Assembly (NCBI GenBank): GCA_027005175.1
Contig: JALTMC010000340.1
Location: 290 to 19,021 of the forward strand
Direction of reading: 5' to 3'
Source: Myxococcales bacterium
GTDB taxonomy: Bacteria > Myxococcota_C > UBA6777
Length of the DNA: 18,732 nucleotides
Position 1 is the first letter of the stretch. Each line of letters opens with the position of its first letter. The translations under genes and the position numbers were made by a program. Below the pieces are notes generated by a model. The model made no database searches and was not told where the DNA came from. It worked only from the letters and a program-made list of their open reading frames with translations. Below are positions 9,001 to 15,145 of this stretch, piece after piece.

Positions 9001-10054
9001 TCAACAAACGAGAGCCAATAAAGCTCTCCCAGCTTTCACCTTCATCCTTCACAGACATTGGCTTCGTCTTTAACACCGCTCCTGTGCCTGACCTGGATCG
9101 AGAGACCGATTTTGTCTTTGATAAAGAATGTTGTGAAGATGCTTTTTCTGTAGCCTCTTGTCGCTTCTCCCCTATACTCTCATCCTCGACAGAGGACACC
9201 ACGACGTCGTCTACTGTATCTCTTGAAATACCCGATACCATCGCAAGATCGGACTCATCCGGCTCTTTAATCTGAGGTTCATTCTCAACACCATCTGAAC
9301 TCTTGGGGCGAGCTTCTACAACAGAAGAGTTTGGGATCTTTTCTTGGGTCCCCCGCTCCTTTTCGGGCTTTGAACTCTTGGGGCGAGCTTCTACAACAGA
9401 AGGCTTCGAAAGATCGGGCACATCTGTTGTAAAATGTTCCGCTTTAAGACTGCTCTCTCTATCCTTTGACGCATCCATCCCTACAGAGCTGCCTGCTGCC
9501 GAGACTTCTACCCTCTTCTGCGCCTGAGGAAGAGCAAGGTCGATATCTGCTTCTTCCACGAGAGTACCCGCTGTCTCAGAAGAAGTTTTCTCTTCTACGA
9601 CGTCGATCGGAGCTGCCAAAGGAGCTTTCTCTCGCTTCTCTTTTGCAGAACTCTCGGTCGTGTTCGTTGGAGTCTCTATCGACGCAGAAAGGGAGGTTTC
9701 TGAAAGAGACGATGCAGACAAAACCTGTAATGGTTCACCGGATTCAAGTGCAGAGCGAAGTTGTCGATTTTCCTGTTCGAGTCGAGAGATTCGCTGATGC
9801 AAAGCCTGTAACTGTTCTTTCATACCTCGAATCTCTACGAGCTTCTGGTTCGAGATTCGGACGAGATCTTCTGCTTTGCTTAACTGTCCGCCCATCCTTT
9901 CTTGTTCGTTCTGTAGACGCCCAAGAGAGGCACGAAGCCCACTTGTGATGACAGCAATAGCGATCCCCAGCAACCAGGTCATAAAAAAGATCCCAGTGCT
10001 TCGCATGACCACTCCCAAGATAGCAGCGGCGATCAACCACAATAAAATATTCAT
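6035..10054 (-). CDS. DUF2339 family giant polytopic membrane protein
   Basis: A 1339-residue inner-membrane protein of the DUF2339 family (PF10101), whose biochemical role is not known to me. It starts with a hydrophobic anchor (residues about 1-38), then a coiled coil (about 40-105, ending near LHQRISRLEQENRQLRSAL), then a Ser/Glu/Lys-rich disordered stretch to about 345. From about 345 to the C-terminus it is almost entirely hydrophobic helices, on the order of thirty. The family hallmark follows the linker: ESWESFIGSRLLSYVGIGIL, then GRILMGGGWSVLYFTGYGAY. The start at 10054 is chosen because AAGGA sits 7 bases upstream and the M48 gene stops 17 bases earlier. An in-frame ATG at 10114 would overlap that gene and lacks a better site. 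Intragenic DNA repeats lie in the linker. It is probably cotranscribed with the upstream M48 peptidase. Confidence 0.85.
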   Translation of the reverse strand: MNILLWLIAAAILGVVMRSTGIFFMTWLLGIAIAVITSGLRASLGRLQNEQERMGGQLSKAEDLVRISNQKLVEIRGMKEQLQALHQRISRLEQENRQLRSALESGEPLQVLSASSLSETSLSASIETPTNTTESSAKEKREKAPLAAPIDVVEEKTSSETAGTLVEEADIDLALPQAQKRVEVSAAGSSVGMDASKDRESSLKAEHFTTDVPDLSKPSVVEARPKSSKPEKERGTQEKIPNSSVVEARPKSSDGVENEPQIKEPDESDLAMVSGISRDTVDDVVVSSVEDESIGEKRQEATEKASSQHSLSKTKSVSRSRSGTGAVLKTKPMSVKDEGESWESFIGSRLLSYVGIGILVLGLVSLLSYSLTQMGPLGRCLTGLCCGSLLVGIGFFLELKDNYQLFGRILMGGGWSVLYFTGYGAYHIKAMKLIHDPVLGTLVMATIAGGMLMHSIRYESEATTGVALLLSYVTLFVSDVSTCTHAAGMVLGLLIGYFAYRFRWLVTHLVGVILLYGGYGIWLYFQGPKSLTNHHLDYLLSGGFLVSLWVLFKAPDFAVPRQTKLERYLVPVIGLLNLFGLAVVRKVTHHVFQTKGAPATALYLGLLYLVLSQLLRRRGRLTVYRFDATVSVVLMMVGLWCVFLPYNTTMLSWMSLGLLVWLYSFYRKERYFRDLSNLVMCVSTTMALGGEWPKELIRWFYQIGSGEMLLNIQQTALPNKIIGSPFSMGVVGAIGAALLFLGSWLTFLWLQQQQQDRSLEEESRDRFLIVFSTATAMWSCYLMLTPFVCALTWSVLGFLLFLYGIYRREFVIRSWSHIVLLWTIVSGDLFGLSRQHIGWSMAWGGVLLFLDGFLTFRMTQREDVSEQEVMLEKFLVMGASFTMTLAASFLFATYAMVFAWICLAFVLFFYGYARGDDVARWCAYLLHIFAAVFASFLMMAGRDMITIIGLWQASRYVFLVLLAMALSYVYAALLHRFLKEEKTHKEIVQEEGLAVTVGSLAFLVAGWYSLPKIAVAVAYGLAGVLWLRLSLLWKRSYLRYHSTAILLLSGFWLFTVNLNAQGLLSGLPRRILSSLPVLGLWAYAGAVWQQMRYQHKVEKRSLEGQLPLLFSGMSFSAIQVILYYHAHYFGLGWAIHGLVLLLLMRNLQQPRYLLLALVAMFMASFSFCSLAIHVVGNPWSYFTSHLVLLWGPLTLFASHLWLKFVKLRPSATPYFTDSGIDSFLYSLSLAGRTLFGLMFCIVFLFVLTTLLPMKQFSLGWGVAGFLLGWYGLFGREKFFRWIALSLFGLAVGKIIFVDIFRFSTTQKIITFISVGLSLLFVSFLYNRFKDKLAELLLDN
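9296..9402 (-). repeat. Perfect 32-bp direct repeat inside the DUF2339 linker
   Basis: Positions 9296-9327 and 9371-9402 are identical over 32 bases. The offset is 75 bases, so the frame is kept (25 codons). Both copies encode SVVEARPKSS in the disordered linker. Base-level identity points to a recent internal duplication rather than protein-level selection alone. Confidence 0.9.
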
Positions 10055-10061
10055 AAAACGA

Positions 10062-10066
10062 TCCTT
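10062..10066 (-). promoter_or_regulatory. Ribosome binding site that fixes the DUF2339 start
   Basis: AAGGA on the minus strand, 7 bases before ATG 10054, lies in the 17-base gap after the M48 stop. It decides the start against the in-frame ATG at 10114. Confidence 0.75.
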
Positions 10067-10071
10067 CCTAT

Positions 10072-11007
10072 CTATCGAAGCCAACGTTGAAGCAGAGCTT
10101 TGCGATGAACCCAATGGGGATGTGTGGCCCAGTACTGACGTATTGTTTTTTGTGTGACCCTTACCCCAATTAACCAGGGATGTCGGGAAGAAGGCATGGT
10201 TCGACTCAGGCGCGTAGAAGCTCCAGAAGATAGTAGAAACTTATCGACCATGGTCAAAGCTGCCGGAGCATAGAAGTCGGCTCTTCGCATCAATGCCAGA
10301 CCATCTTTGTCTGCCTCTAACTCCATATTTTCGCTATAACCTAGCTTCAACCAATGGGTCACAAACAAAGCGAGCTTACTGGCTTCTCGAAGCAATGTAA
10401 TACGCAGCTTGCGTCGGGCCAGCCACAATCGCAACTGAACCCAGGCATGACGTCGCTCGATATGAATCAATTCATGCCCCAGCACCCAGGCCAACTCAGA
10501 GTCCTGACGAGCGGGATTGGCGAGTCGTAACAAGCCGGTTGTGACAAGGATATAACCTCCCGGTAGTGCAAATGCATTTGGGATGGAGGTGTCGATCACA
10601 TAAAAGCGATACCGAATACCTTTGCGCTTGCATTGTCGTGCCAACTGCCGACCGACACGACGAACCCGCAGTGTTCGAGGGTCCCGATCCGAAAGCCAAC
10701 GAAAGTAACGTAACATCCGACGCCCGATCATCTTCTCTTGACGAAGCGACACACGAATCGGTGAGGAGAGTGTCTCCGTCATATCACGTGCTGTCTTCCC
10801 GCCCACTTTCATCACCGCAGTGAGACTCTGGCGATCTTGTGTAGCCCCTTCCCATAAGAACATACCCAACACAACAAGAGCCGCCATCACCCAAAACCAC
10901 AAAAACATCGGATGTGCCAAAGGTACAACAACGCTCGCTTCGGCTCCGGGAGACTCTGTCATTGCAAGTCTCTTTTCTACCGATATATCCTGCTCACTCT
11001 TCACCAT
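10072..11007 (-). CDS. M48 family zinc metallopeptidase, membrane-anchored
   Basis: A metalloprotease of the M48 (HtpX/Oma1/Ste24-like) family, which in bacteria takes part in membrane or periplasmic protein quality control. At 311 residues from ATG 11007 it has one transmembrane segment (about 33-52, FLWFWVMAALVVLGMFLW). The motif NAFALPGG (144-151) comes before the zinc site HELIH (178-182), with catalytic Glu179. The third zinc ligand is likely Glu229 in ELEAD. The late motif THPHWVHRKALL matches the family's usual THPxxxxR. The start is chosen because AAGGA lies 7 bases upstream. The frame is open further, to ATG 11094, which has only a weak site; that would add 29 residues with a second LEKLGT motif. 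The DUF2339 gene follows after 17 bases, so the two form an operon. The substrate is unknown. Confidence 0.9.
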   Translation of the reverse strand: MVKSEQDISVEKRLAMTESPGAEASVVVPLAHPMFLWFWVMAALVVLGMFLWEGATQDRQSLTAVMKVGGKTARDMTETLSSPIRVSLRQEKMIGRRMLRYFRWLSDRDPRTLRVRRVGRQLARQCKRKGIRYRFYVIDTSIPNAFALPGGYILVTTGLLRLANPARQDSELAWVLGHELIHIERRHAWVQLRLWLARRKLRITLLREASKLALFVTHWLKLGYSENMELEADKDGLALMRRADFYAPAALTMVDKFLLSSGASTRLSRTMPSSRHPWLIGVRVTQKTIRQYWATHPHWVHRKALLQRWLR

Positions 11008-11014
11008 ACCTATT

Positions 11015-11019
11015 TCCTT
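11015..11019 (-). promoter_or_regulatory. Ribosome binding site that fixes the M48 start
   Basis: AAGGA on the minus strand, 7 bases before ATG 11007. It is stronger than anything before the in-frame ATG 11094. Confidence 0.65.
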
Positions 11020-11026
11020 TATCTGT

Positions 11027-11116
11027 GTTCCAAGTTTTTCGAGTTTTGAATCGTTCTTTAAGTCGAAAAAGCCCTCAGCGATAAGACCTTCCATCAAAGT
11101 TCCAAGTTTTTCGAGT
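11027..11116 (-). repeat. Two 18-bp direct repeats in the M48 leader
   Basis: Minus-strand ACTCGAAAAACTTGGAAC occurs at 11027-11044 and 11099-11116, with an offset of 72 bases. With the start at 11007 both copies are untranslated leader or promoter DNA and could be operator sites. With a start at 11094 only the 11027 copy is coding. The repeats keep the same frame and both read LEKLGT, so a former coding duplication is also possible. Confidence 0.85.
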
Positions 11117-11137
11117 GTTCACTTGCCCTCTTGTCAA
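11109..11137 (-). promoter_or_regulatory. Possible promoter of the M48-DUF2339 operon
   Basis: The minus strand has a perfect TTGACA at 11137-11132. At 17-base spacing the -10 position is TCGAAA, only a weak match, and it overlaps the upstream 18-bp repeat. If real, transcription would start near 11102, which would fit a start codon at 11007 better than one at 11094. Low confidence. Confidence 0.3.
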
Positions 11138-11363
11138 TCTTATGGAGTTGACGCTCCCAAGCACAATGTGTTCCTCTTTCCTCCAAGACCGAAATAGACT
11201 TCACTTCCCAAAGCTTCTGACCATAACGAGCGGGTAATGCTGGTGGTACCACAGGGACCCACACTTCTCACCTGCGAAGGAGAGTTCGCAGCTGTAAGCC
11301 TTGAAACGCCGGGAAAGAAAGATCGTATTGGGAGAGCGATAAAAAAGTAAAAGAGTATTGAGC

Positions 11364-11457
11364 AGTAAGAAGAGGAGAATGGCAAGCCCCTTGCACTTGC
11401 CCTCGATCAAAGTAAGAGGAGGAAAATAGTAAGCCCCTTGCACTTGCCCTCGATCTA
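11364..11457 (+). repeat. Two-copy 47-bp tandem repeat upstream of the patatin gene
   Basis: Copy 1 is 11364-11410 and copy 2 is 11411-11457. The last 25 bases before the terminal pair are identical (11384-11408 and 11431-11455); the purine-rich first half differs at a few bases. Copy 1 also contains GGCAAG and CTTGCC, which can pair around a 9-base loop (11381-11401). The array ends 60 bases before the patatin start. Confidence 0.88.
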
Positions 11458-11495
11458 AGAGACTCTATTCCAATGTCTCTCCAAGGAAAGAAAGA

Positions 11496-11517
11496 AGAGA
11501 AGAGTAGAGTAGAGTAG
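11496..11517 (+). repeat. AGAGT pentamer run directly before the patatin start codon
   Basis: After AGAGA come three AGAGT units and AG, running straight into ATG 11518. No standard Shine-Dalgarno is present at normal distance; the purine-rich AAGAAGAGAAGAG stretch just before and overlapping the run may serve instead. A change in unit number would alter the spacing between the purine-rich site and the start codon. Confidence 0.6.
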
Positions 11518-13788
11518 ATGACAGCACAGAGTTTTGAATCACTCAAGCAATTACTGATGGAAACGGAGCTATTTCAACCTTTGGATGTTGAGGCATCTCA
11601 GGGATTGGCAAAAGAACTCGAAGAAGTCCTTGTACCGGCAGGAACGATCCTCTTCCAGCAAGGAGAACTTGGCGATGCGATGTTCTTTGTGTTGGAAGGC
11701 CGCCTGGAAATCGTTGTCGAATTGGAAGAAGGTATCGAGGATTCGCTAGGGGTTGTAGGTCCAGAGGAGTATGTAGGAGAGGTAAGCCTGCTCACGGGAA
11801 CACCTCGTTTAAAGACAGCCCGAGCGGTGGAAGACTCACGCTGCGCCAAGCTCTCTCGGGAAGCGTTCGATCGATTTCTGCGTCACAGCTCTCGCGCTTT
11901 AATGAAGACGATGCATCAAAGACTCAAACGCCGGGCACAGATAGAGATGTCCTATCGATATCGTCCATCCACGAAGGAGATCATAGAGCTACTCTCGACC
12001 CAACCGCTGGTATCACATTTGGGTCATGATGAGTTAGAGCATATCGCTTCGTTGGCACAATGGGTCCATCACCCCGGCGGCGAAGTATTGATCCGAGAAG
12101 GAGGACCAGGCGACGCGATGTACATCGTCGTCAGCGGTCGCTTTGAGGTCACTCAACACAGAGCCCATGGACAAGATGTACGTATCGCCGAAATAGGTCG
12201 AGGGGAAAGTATCGGCGAGATGGCTTTGTTGGCCGAAACCACACGCTCTGGAACAGTGCGAGCCCTTCGTGACAGTGAGCTGCTTAAATTTTCCAACGCC
12301 AATATCCGTCAGTTATTCACCAACTATCCTCGCACCGTGATGCGAATTGTACGCTTAATGACAAAGCGTTTGCACCAAACATCACAAGGGATGCGCCCAC
12401 CGCCAGCCTCGCAAAGCATCGTTTTGATCCCGGCAGGAGATGCCTTTCTCTTTACGCCATTCAGCGAACTCCTCGCCCAAAGTCTAGAGAGCATGGGCTC
12501 TACAGCTCTGATTGGACCCAAGCAAGTTGACCAAGCGTTGGGCAAGGGAACCGCTCAAGCCCCCCTACATAGTGTCGAACATGGTCGCGTGGTCCGGTGG
12601 CTGGGAGAACAGGAAGCAGACCACCAGTTTGTCTTGTATGTTTGCGACAAAACAATGACACCCTGGACACGTCGCTGCTTACGACAAGCCGATCGAATCT
12701 TGTTTGTAGGACACATCCTTGGACGCTCACAACACAACGAGATCGAAGCCCAACTCTCTGACATCTTTCCCGACGAACGAACAACACATCGTGAGTTTGT
12801 GATGCTTCACCCGGATCTATCGGTCCCTCCACAGAACACCTCGGAGTGGCTGGTGAAACGCAAAGTGGAATCGGTGCATCATGTTTGTATCGCTCGCTCC
12901 AAAGACTTTGCTCGTCTCGCACGCAGACTGGCAGGTCGCGCCATTGGTCTTGTACTGGGTGGAGGTGGAGCACGTGGTTTCGCTCATATCGGTGTACTTC
13001 GTGCACTCCAAGAAGCTGACATCCCTATCGATATGATCGGTGGCACCAGTATGGGTGCCTTAATGGCAGCTCAATATGCGATGGGCTGGACCATCGAAGA
13101 ACTCATCAAAGCCAACCGCAAAGGCTGGGTCCACGGAAGCCCCCTCGGAGATTATACTCTTCCCATCCTCTCCGTCATTCGAGGCAATCGTATCATCAAC
13201 ATGCTCCAAGAGATGTTTGAAGAACGCTGTATCGAAGACCTGAGAATCCCTTTTTTCTGCATCTCTACCAACCTATCTCGGGCAGAAATGAAAGTCCACG
13301 ACCGGGGCCTTGTACGACGAAGTATCCAGGCAAGTATGTCCATCCCTGTTATGGGACCTCCCATGTTTGACAACGGCGAACTCTTTATCGATGGCGGTAT
13401 CTTCAACAATCTACCTGCCGATGAGATGAGAAAGCGCTGCGGTGGAAAGGTTCTCTTAAGTCATGTGGTACCACAACGAGAGTGGGGGATCTCAACAGAC
13501 TTAACAGTGGCTCCCTCCGGTTGGAAACTGGCTTGGGACCGCATCAATCCATTCTCATCCAAACCTTCCGAGATCCCCCATATCATCGAAGTTGTATATC
13601 GAGCCATTACCTTGCACAGCGCAAAACATAACGAAGCGATGGAGGATTTAGCAGACTTTACCCTACACCCACCGATTGCCCACTTTAAACTGTTTGGTTT
13701 TGAAGCCATGGAACCCATCATTGAAGCCGGATACCAGTACGCAATTACCCAAATACCTCTGATCAAAGAAAGCCTCAAGCTATCCTAA
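11518..13788 (+). CDS. Cyclic-nucleotide-binding patatin phospholipase (NTE/PNPLA6-7-like)
   Basis: A serine lysophospholipase regulated, by architecture, by cyclic nucleotides. In 756 residues it has two cNMP-binding domains (about 14-135 and 160-285), a middle segment (about 298-470) and a patatin domain (about 475-690). The cNMP pockets keep their Gly-Glu and phosphate-binding Arg: GEVSLLTGTPRLKTARA (Arg97) and GEMALLAETTRSGTVRA (Arg243), so ligand binding is plausible. Patatin motifs are complete: oxyanion GGGGARG (481-487), nucleophile Ser511 in GTSMG and Asp625 in DGG. Animal neuropathy target esterase has the same order and deacylates lysophosphatidylcholine; related bacterial proteins are usually membrane-associated. 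No signal peptide or membrane anchor is evident here. A tandem repeat and an AGAGT run precede the start. It converges on the TorD-like gene with 16 bases between stops, so it is probably monocistronic. Confidence 0.93.
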   Translation: MTAQSFESLKQLLMETELFQPLDVEASQGLAKELEEVLVPAGTILFQQGELGDAMFFVLEGRLEIVVELEEGIEDSLGVVGPEEYVGEVSLLTGTPRLKTARAVEDSRCAKLSREAFDRFLRHSSRALMKTMHQRLKRRAQIEMSYRYRPSTKEIIELLSTQPLVSHLGHDELEHIASLAQWVHHPGGEVLIREGGPGDAMYIVVSGRFEVTQHRAHGQDVRIAEIGRGESIGEMALLAETTRSGTVRALRDSELLKFSNANIRQLFTNYPRTVMRIVRLMTKRLHQTSQGMRPPPASQSIVLIPAGDAFLFTPFSELLAQSLESMGSTALIGPKQVDQALGKGTAQAPLHSVEHGRVVRWLGEQEADHQFVLYVCDKTMTPWTRRCLRQADRILFVGHILGRSQHNEIEAQLSDIFPDERTTHREFVMLHPDLSVPPQNTSEWLVKRKVESVHHVCIARSKDFARLARRLAGRAIGLVLGGGGARGFAHIGVLRALQEADIPIDMIGGTSMGALMAAQYAMGWTIEELIKANRKGWVHGSPLGDYTLPILSVIRGNRIINMLQEMFEERCIEDLRIPFFCISTNLSRAEMKVHDRGLVRRSIQASMSIPVMGPPMFDNGELFIDGGIFNNLPADEMRKRCGGKVLLSHVVPQREWGISTDLTVAPSGWKLAWDRINPFSSKPSEIPHIIEVVYRAITLHSAKHNEAMEDLADFTLHPPIAHFKLFGFEAMEPIIEAGYQYAITQIPLIKESLKLS

Positions 13789-13804
13789 CTACAGATGTAG
13801 GAGA

Positions 13805-14470
13805 TCAATGTACCTGTTCAAGCTTCTCATATTTGGAAAAGTCCCATACCACAAAGCAATGCATCAAACGAGCGATACCTTTGTAGAATCCGACATTATC
13901 ATTATGGACAACTGCATCCGCAAGAGGAGTAATCCAGCGGATCAGGTGCTCGTTGAGGAAACGTTGTTGGAGAATATGAAATTCGGATGCTTGCTCCATA
14001 TCCTCTTGGGCATATGCTGTTTTTTCTTGCTCTGCAAGATAGCCCATAAAAGCGAGTTCTGCACCGATATAATCGGGCATTTGAGCACATTCACTGGGAT
14101 CAAAATCGCAACCTGCTGCCTCATAGAATGCACTAACATGCATAGCACTAGGACCCATGAGACGTTGACGAACTCTTCCCTCTTCATTTTTATAAGAGTC
14201 AAGGTATACAGATTCAAAGGGGGAAACATAGGCACCCATTGGGATACGAAAGAGATCAGAATAAGACTGTTGGATCTCTTCTACCGTTTTATCCTGCAAA
14301 GGAAATTGACGTAACATCTCCACCGAAGCCTCTCCGAGAACAGCTCCAAGTTCTTTCAGGTGCTCCGGGGTACAAATCGCGTGAATGAGTTCACTCGTAG
14401 GAGAACGCAGCATGGTAGAGGCAAGGAAGTGATAAAGCTCACCTCTTCCAAGTTCGGAGGAGTATACCAT
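13805..14470 (-). CDS. TorD/DmsD-family molybdoenzyme maturation chaperone
   Basis: A cytoplasmic all-helical chaperone of 221 residues (the Nitrate_red_del/TorD family). Family members bind the Tat signal peptide and apo-form of a partner molybdoenzyme, keep it from early export and help cofactor insertion. Matching features are the early SDLFRIPMGAYVSPFESVY segment (about 70-88), the central MPDYIGAELAFMGYLAEQE segment (about 130-148), which resembles the family's PDHxxxELxFM motif, and FLNEHLIRWITPLADAV (about 172-188). The start is fixed by AAGGAG 6 bases upstream. It is the last gene of the molybdoenzyme operon, 126 bases after the FeS subunit. The partner is most likely the Mo subunit encoded at 15146-18175. 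Overall similarity in this family is low, so TorD, DmsD and TtrD-like names cannot be told apart. Confidence 0.82.
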   Translation of the reverse strand: MVYSSELGRGELYHFLASTMLRSPTSELIHAICTPEHLKELGAVLGEASVEMLRQFPLQDKTVEEIQQSYSDLFRIPMGAYVSPFESVYLDSYKNEEGRVRQRLMGPSAMHVSAFYEAAGCDFDPSECAQMPDYIGAELAFMGYLAEQEKTAYAQEDMEQASEFHILQQRFLNEHLIRWITPLADAVVHNDNVGFYKGIARLMHCFVVWDFSKYEKLEQVH

Positions 14471-14476
14471 TTAAAG

Positions 14477-14482
14477 CTCCTT
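14477..14482 (-). promoter_or_regulatory. Ribosome binding site of the TorD-like gene
   Basis: AAGGAG on the minus strand, 6 bases before ATG 14470. It is a strong site, consistent with independent translation initiation after the 126-base gap. Confidence 0.7.
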
Positions 14483-14596
14483 ACAGGGAAAAGTCGTTCC
14501 ATACAACAACAAAAGTCAAAGAGTACTTAAACTGGTCAGCAAAAGGAACCCCTACAATCCCAAAAAAGGGGCGAGAGAAAAAGAAGAAGCTTTGCT

Positions 14597-15133
14597 TTAA
14601 GTAAATTTAATGGAGGGGTTGGTAAGATTGACAGGAGCAAAGCCATCCGGCGCTGTTCCTCCGACGGTCACATCAGGGACATGCTTAAGGGCTCGACCAG
14701 GACAGGCTTGGACACAAGCAGGTTCCATTCCTGCGTTAATTCGATGCATACAGAAGTGACACTTCTCAACTTTCCCCGACTTCGCATTAAACTGGGGAGC
14801 ACCATAGGGGCAGGCCCACTCACAGCGCCGACAGCCTGTACACTTTTTCTCATCGATCAGAACAACACCATCCGAGTCCTTTGTGATAGCATTTTCAGGG
14901 CATGACTTTAGACAAGCCGGATCTTTGCAATGAAAGCATGACATGGAGATGAAAGTTCGTGATGGTTTCGGAAAGAACCCGCTCTCACGTAGCACCACCA
15001 TTCGATAATTGACAGCTTCTCCTGGCTCCCCTGGGGAGGGTAAATAGGTATTGTTCTCCATCTTGCAAGCGATCACACAAGCATGACAACCTATGCATTT
15101 GGTCAGATCGTATTCCCATCCTCGTTGTGGCAT
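14597..15133 (-). CDS. Four-cluster 4Fe-4S electron-transfer subunit (DmsB/PsrB/TtrB-like)
   Basis: The electron-transfer partner of the molybdoenzyme. In 178 residues it has sixteen cysteines in four ferredoxin-type groups: Cys13/16/19/23 (CIGCHACVIAC), Cys66/69/74/78 (CFHCKDPACLKSC), Cys98/101/104/108 (CTGCRRCEWAC) and Cys125/128/140/144 (CHFC...ACVQAC). This is the standard set for four [4Fe-4S] clusters in DmsB, PsrB, NrfC and TtrB. It has no signal peptide, as usual for subunits exported by hitch-hiking with a Tat-targeted partner. Its ATG lies 12 bases after the Mo subunit's TAA, which joins a strong Shine-Dalgarno, so translation of the two is probably coupled. The C-terminus (about 150-178) is unremarkable. 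Confidence 0.93.
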   Translation of the reverse strand: MPQRGWEYDLTKCIGCHACVIACKMENNTYLPSPGEPGEAVNYRMVVLRESGFFPKPSRTFISMSCFHCKDPACLKSCPENAITKDSDGVVLIDEKKCTGCRRCEWACPYGAPQFNAKSGKVEKCHFCMHRINAGMEPACVQACPGRALKHVPDVTVGGTAPDGFAPVNLTNPSIKFT

Positions 15134-15137
15134 GATT

Positions 15138-15144
15138 CACCTCC
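15138..15144 (-). promoter_or_regulatory. Strong Shine-Dalgarno of the FeS subunit
   Basis: GGAGGTG on the minus strand, 4 bases before ATG 15133. It begins a few bases after the Mo subunit's stop codon, so ribosomes ending there can restart at once. Confidence 0.8.
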
Positions 15145-15145
15145 C

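Larger units (their letters stand above)
11117..11517. other. Divergent intergenic region between the M48 and cNMP-patatin genes
   Basis: About 400 bases without a convincing gene. It holds the outer part of the M48 promoter, the 47-bp tandem repeat (11364-11457) and the AGAGT run before the patatin start. Minus-strand reading frames of 80-90 codons here have no recognisable domain, run through the tandem repeat and are not called. No clear promoter for the patatin gene could be picked. Confidence 0.5.

Noticed and set aside
9466-9948. 160-codon plus-strand ORF opposite the DUF2339 coiled coil
   Set aside because: The opposite strand encodes a clear coiled coil and linker of DUF2339; low-complexity coding often leaves the reverse frames open.
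10054-10114. Upstream start for the DUF2339 protein at ATG 10114
   Set aside because: It would overlap the M48 coding end and place 20 polar residues before the membrane anchor; ATG 10054 has AAGGA at 7-base spacing.
11364-11457. Possible CRISPR-like repeat
   Set aside because: Only two adjoining copies, no unique spacers and no cas genes; it is a simple tandem duplication.
11201-11546. Two overlapping minus-strand ORFs of 80 and 92 codons, one with a hydrophobic stretch
   Set aside because: They run through the 47-bp tandem repeat and, in one case, the patatin start; they have no ribosome binding site or known domain.
14546-14580. CCCC...GGGG pairing between the FeS and TorD-like genes, considered as a terminator or attenuator
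   Set aside because: A stem of about 4 bp with a long loop is too weak, and both genes are expected to be expressed together.
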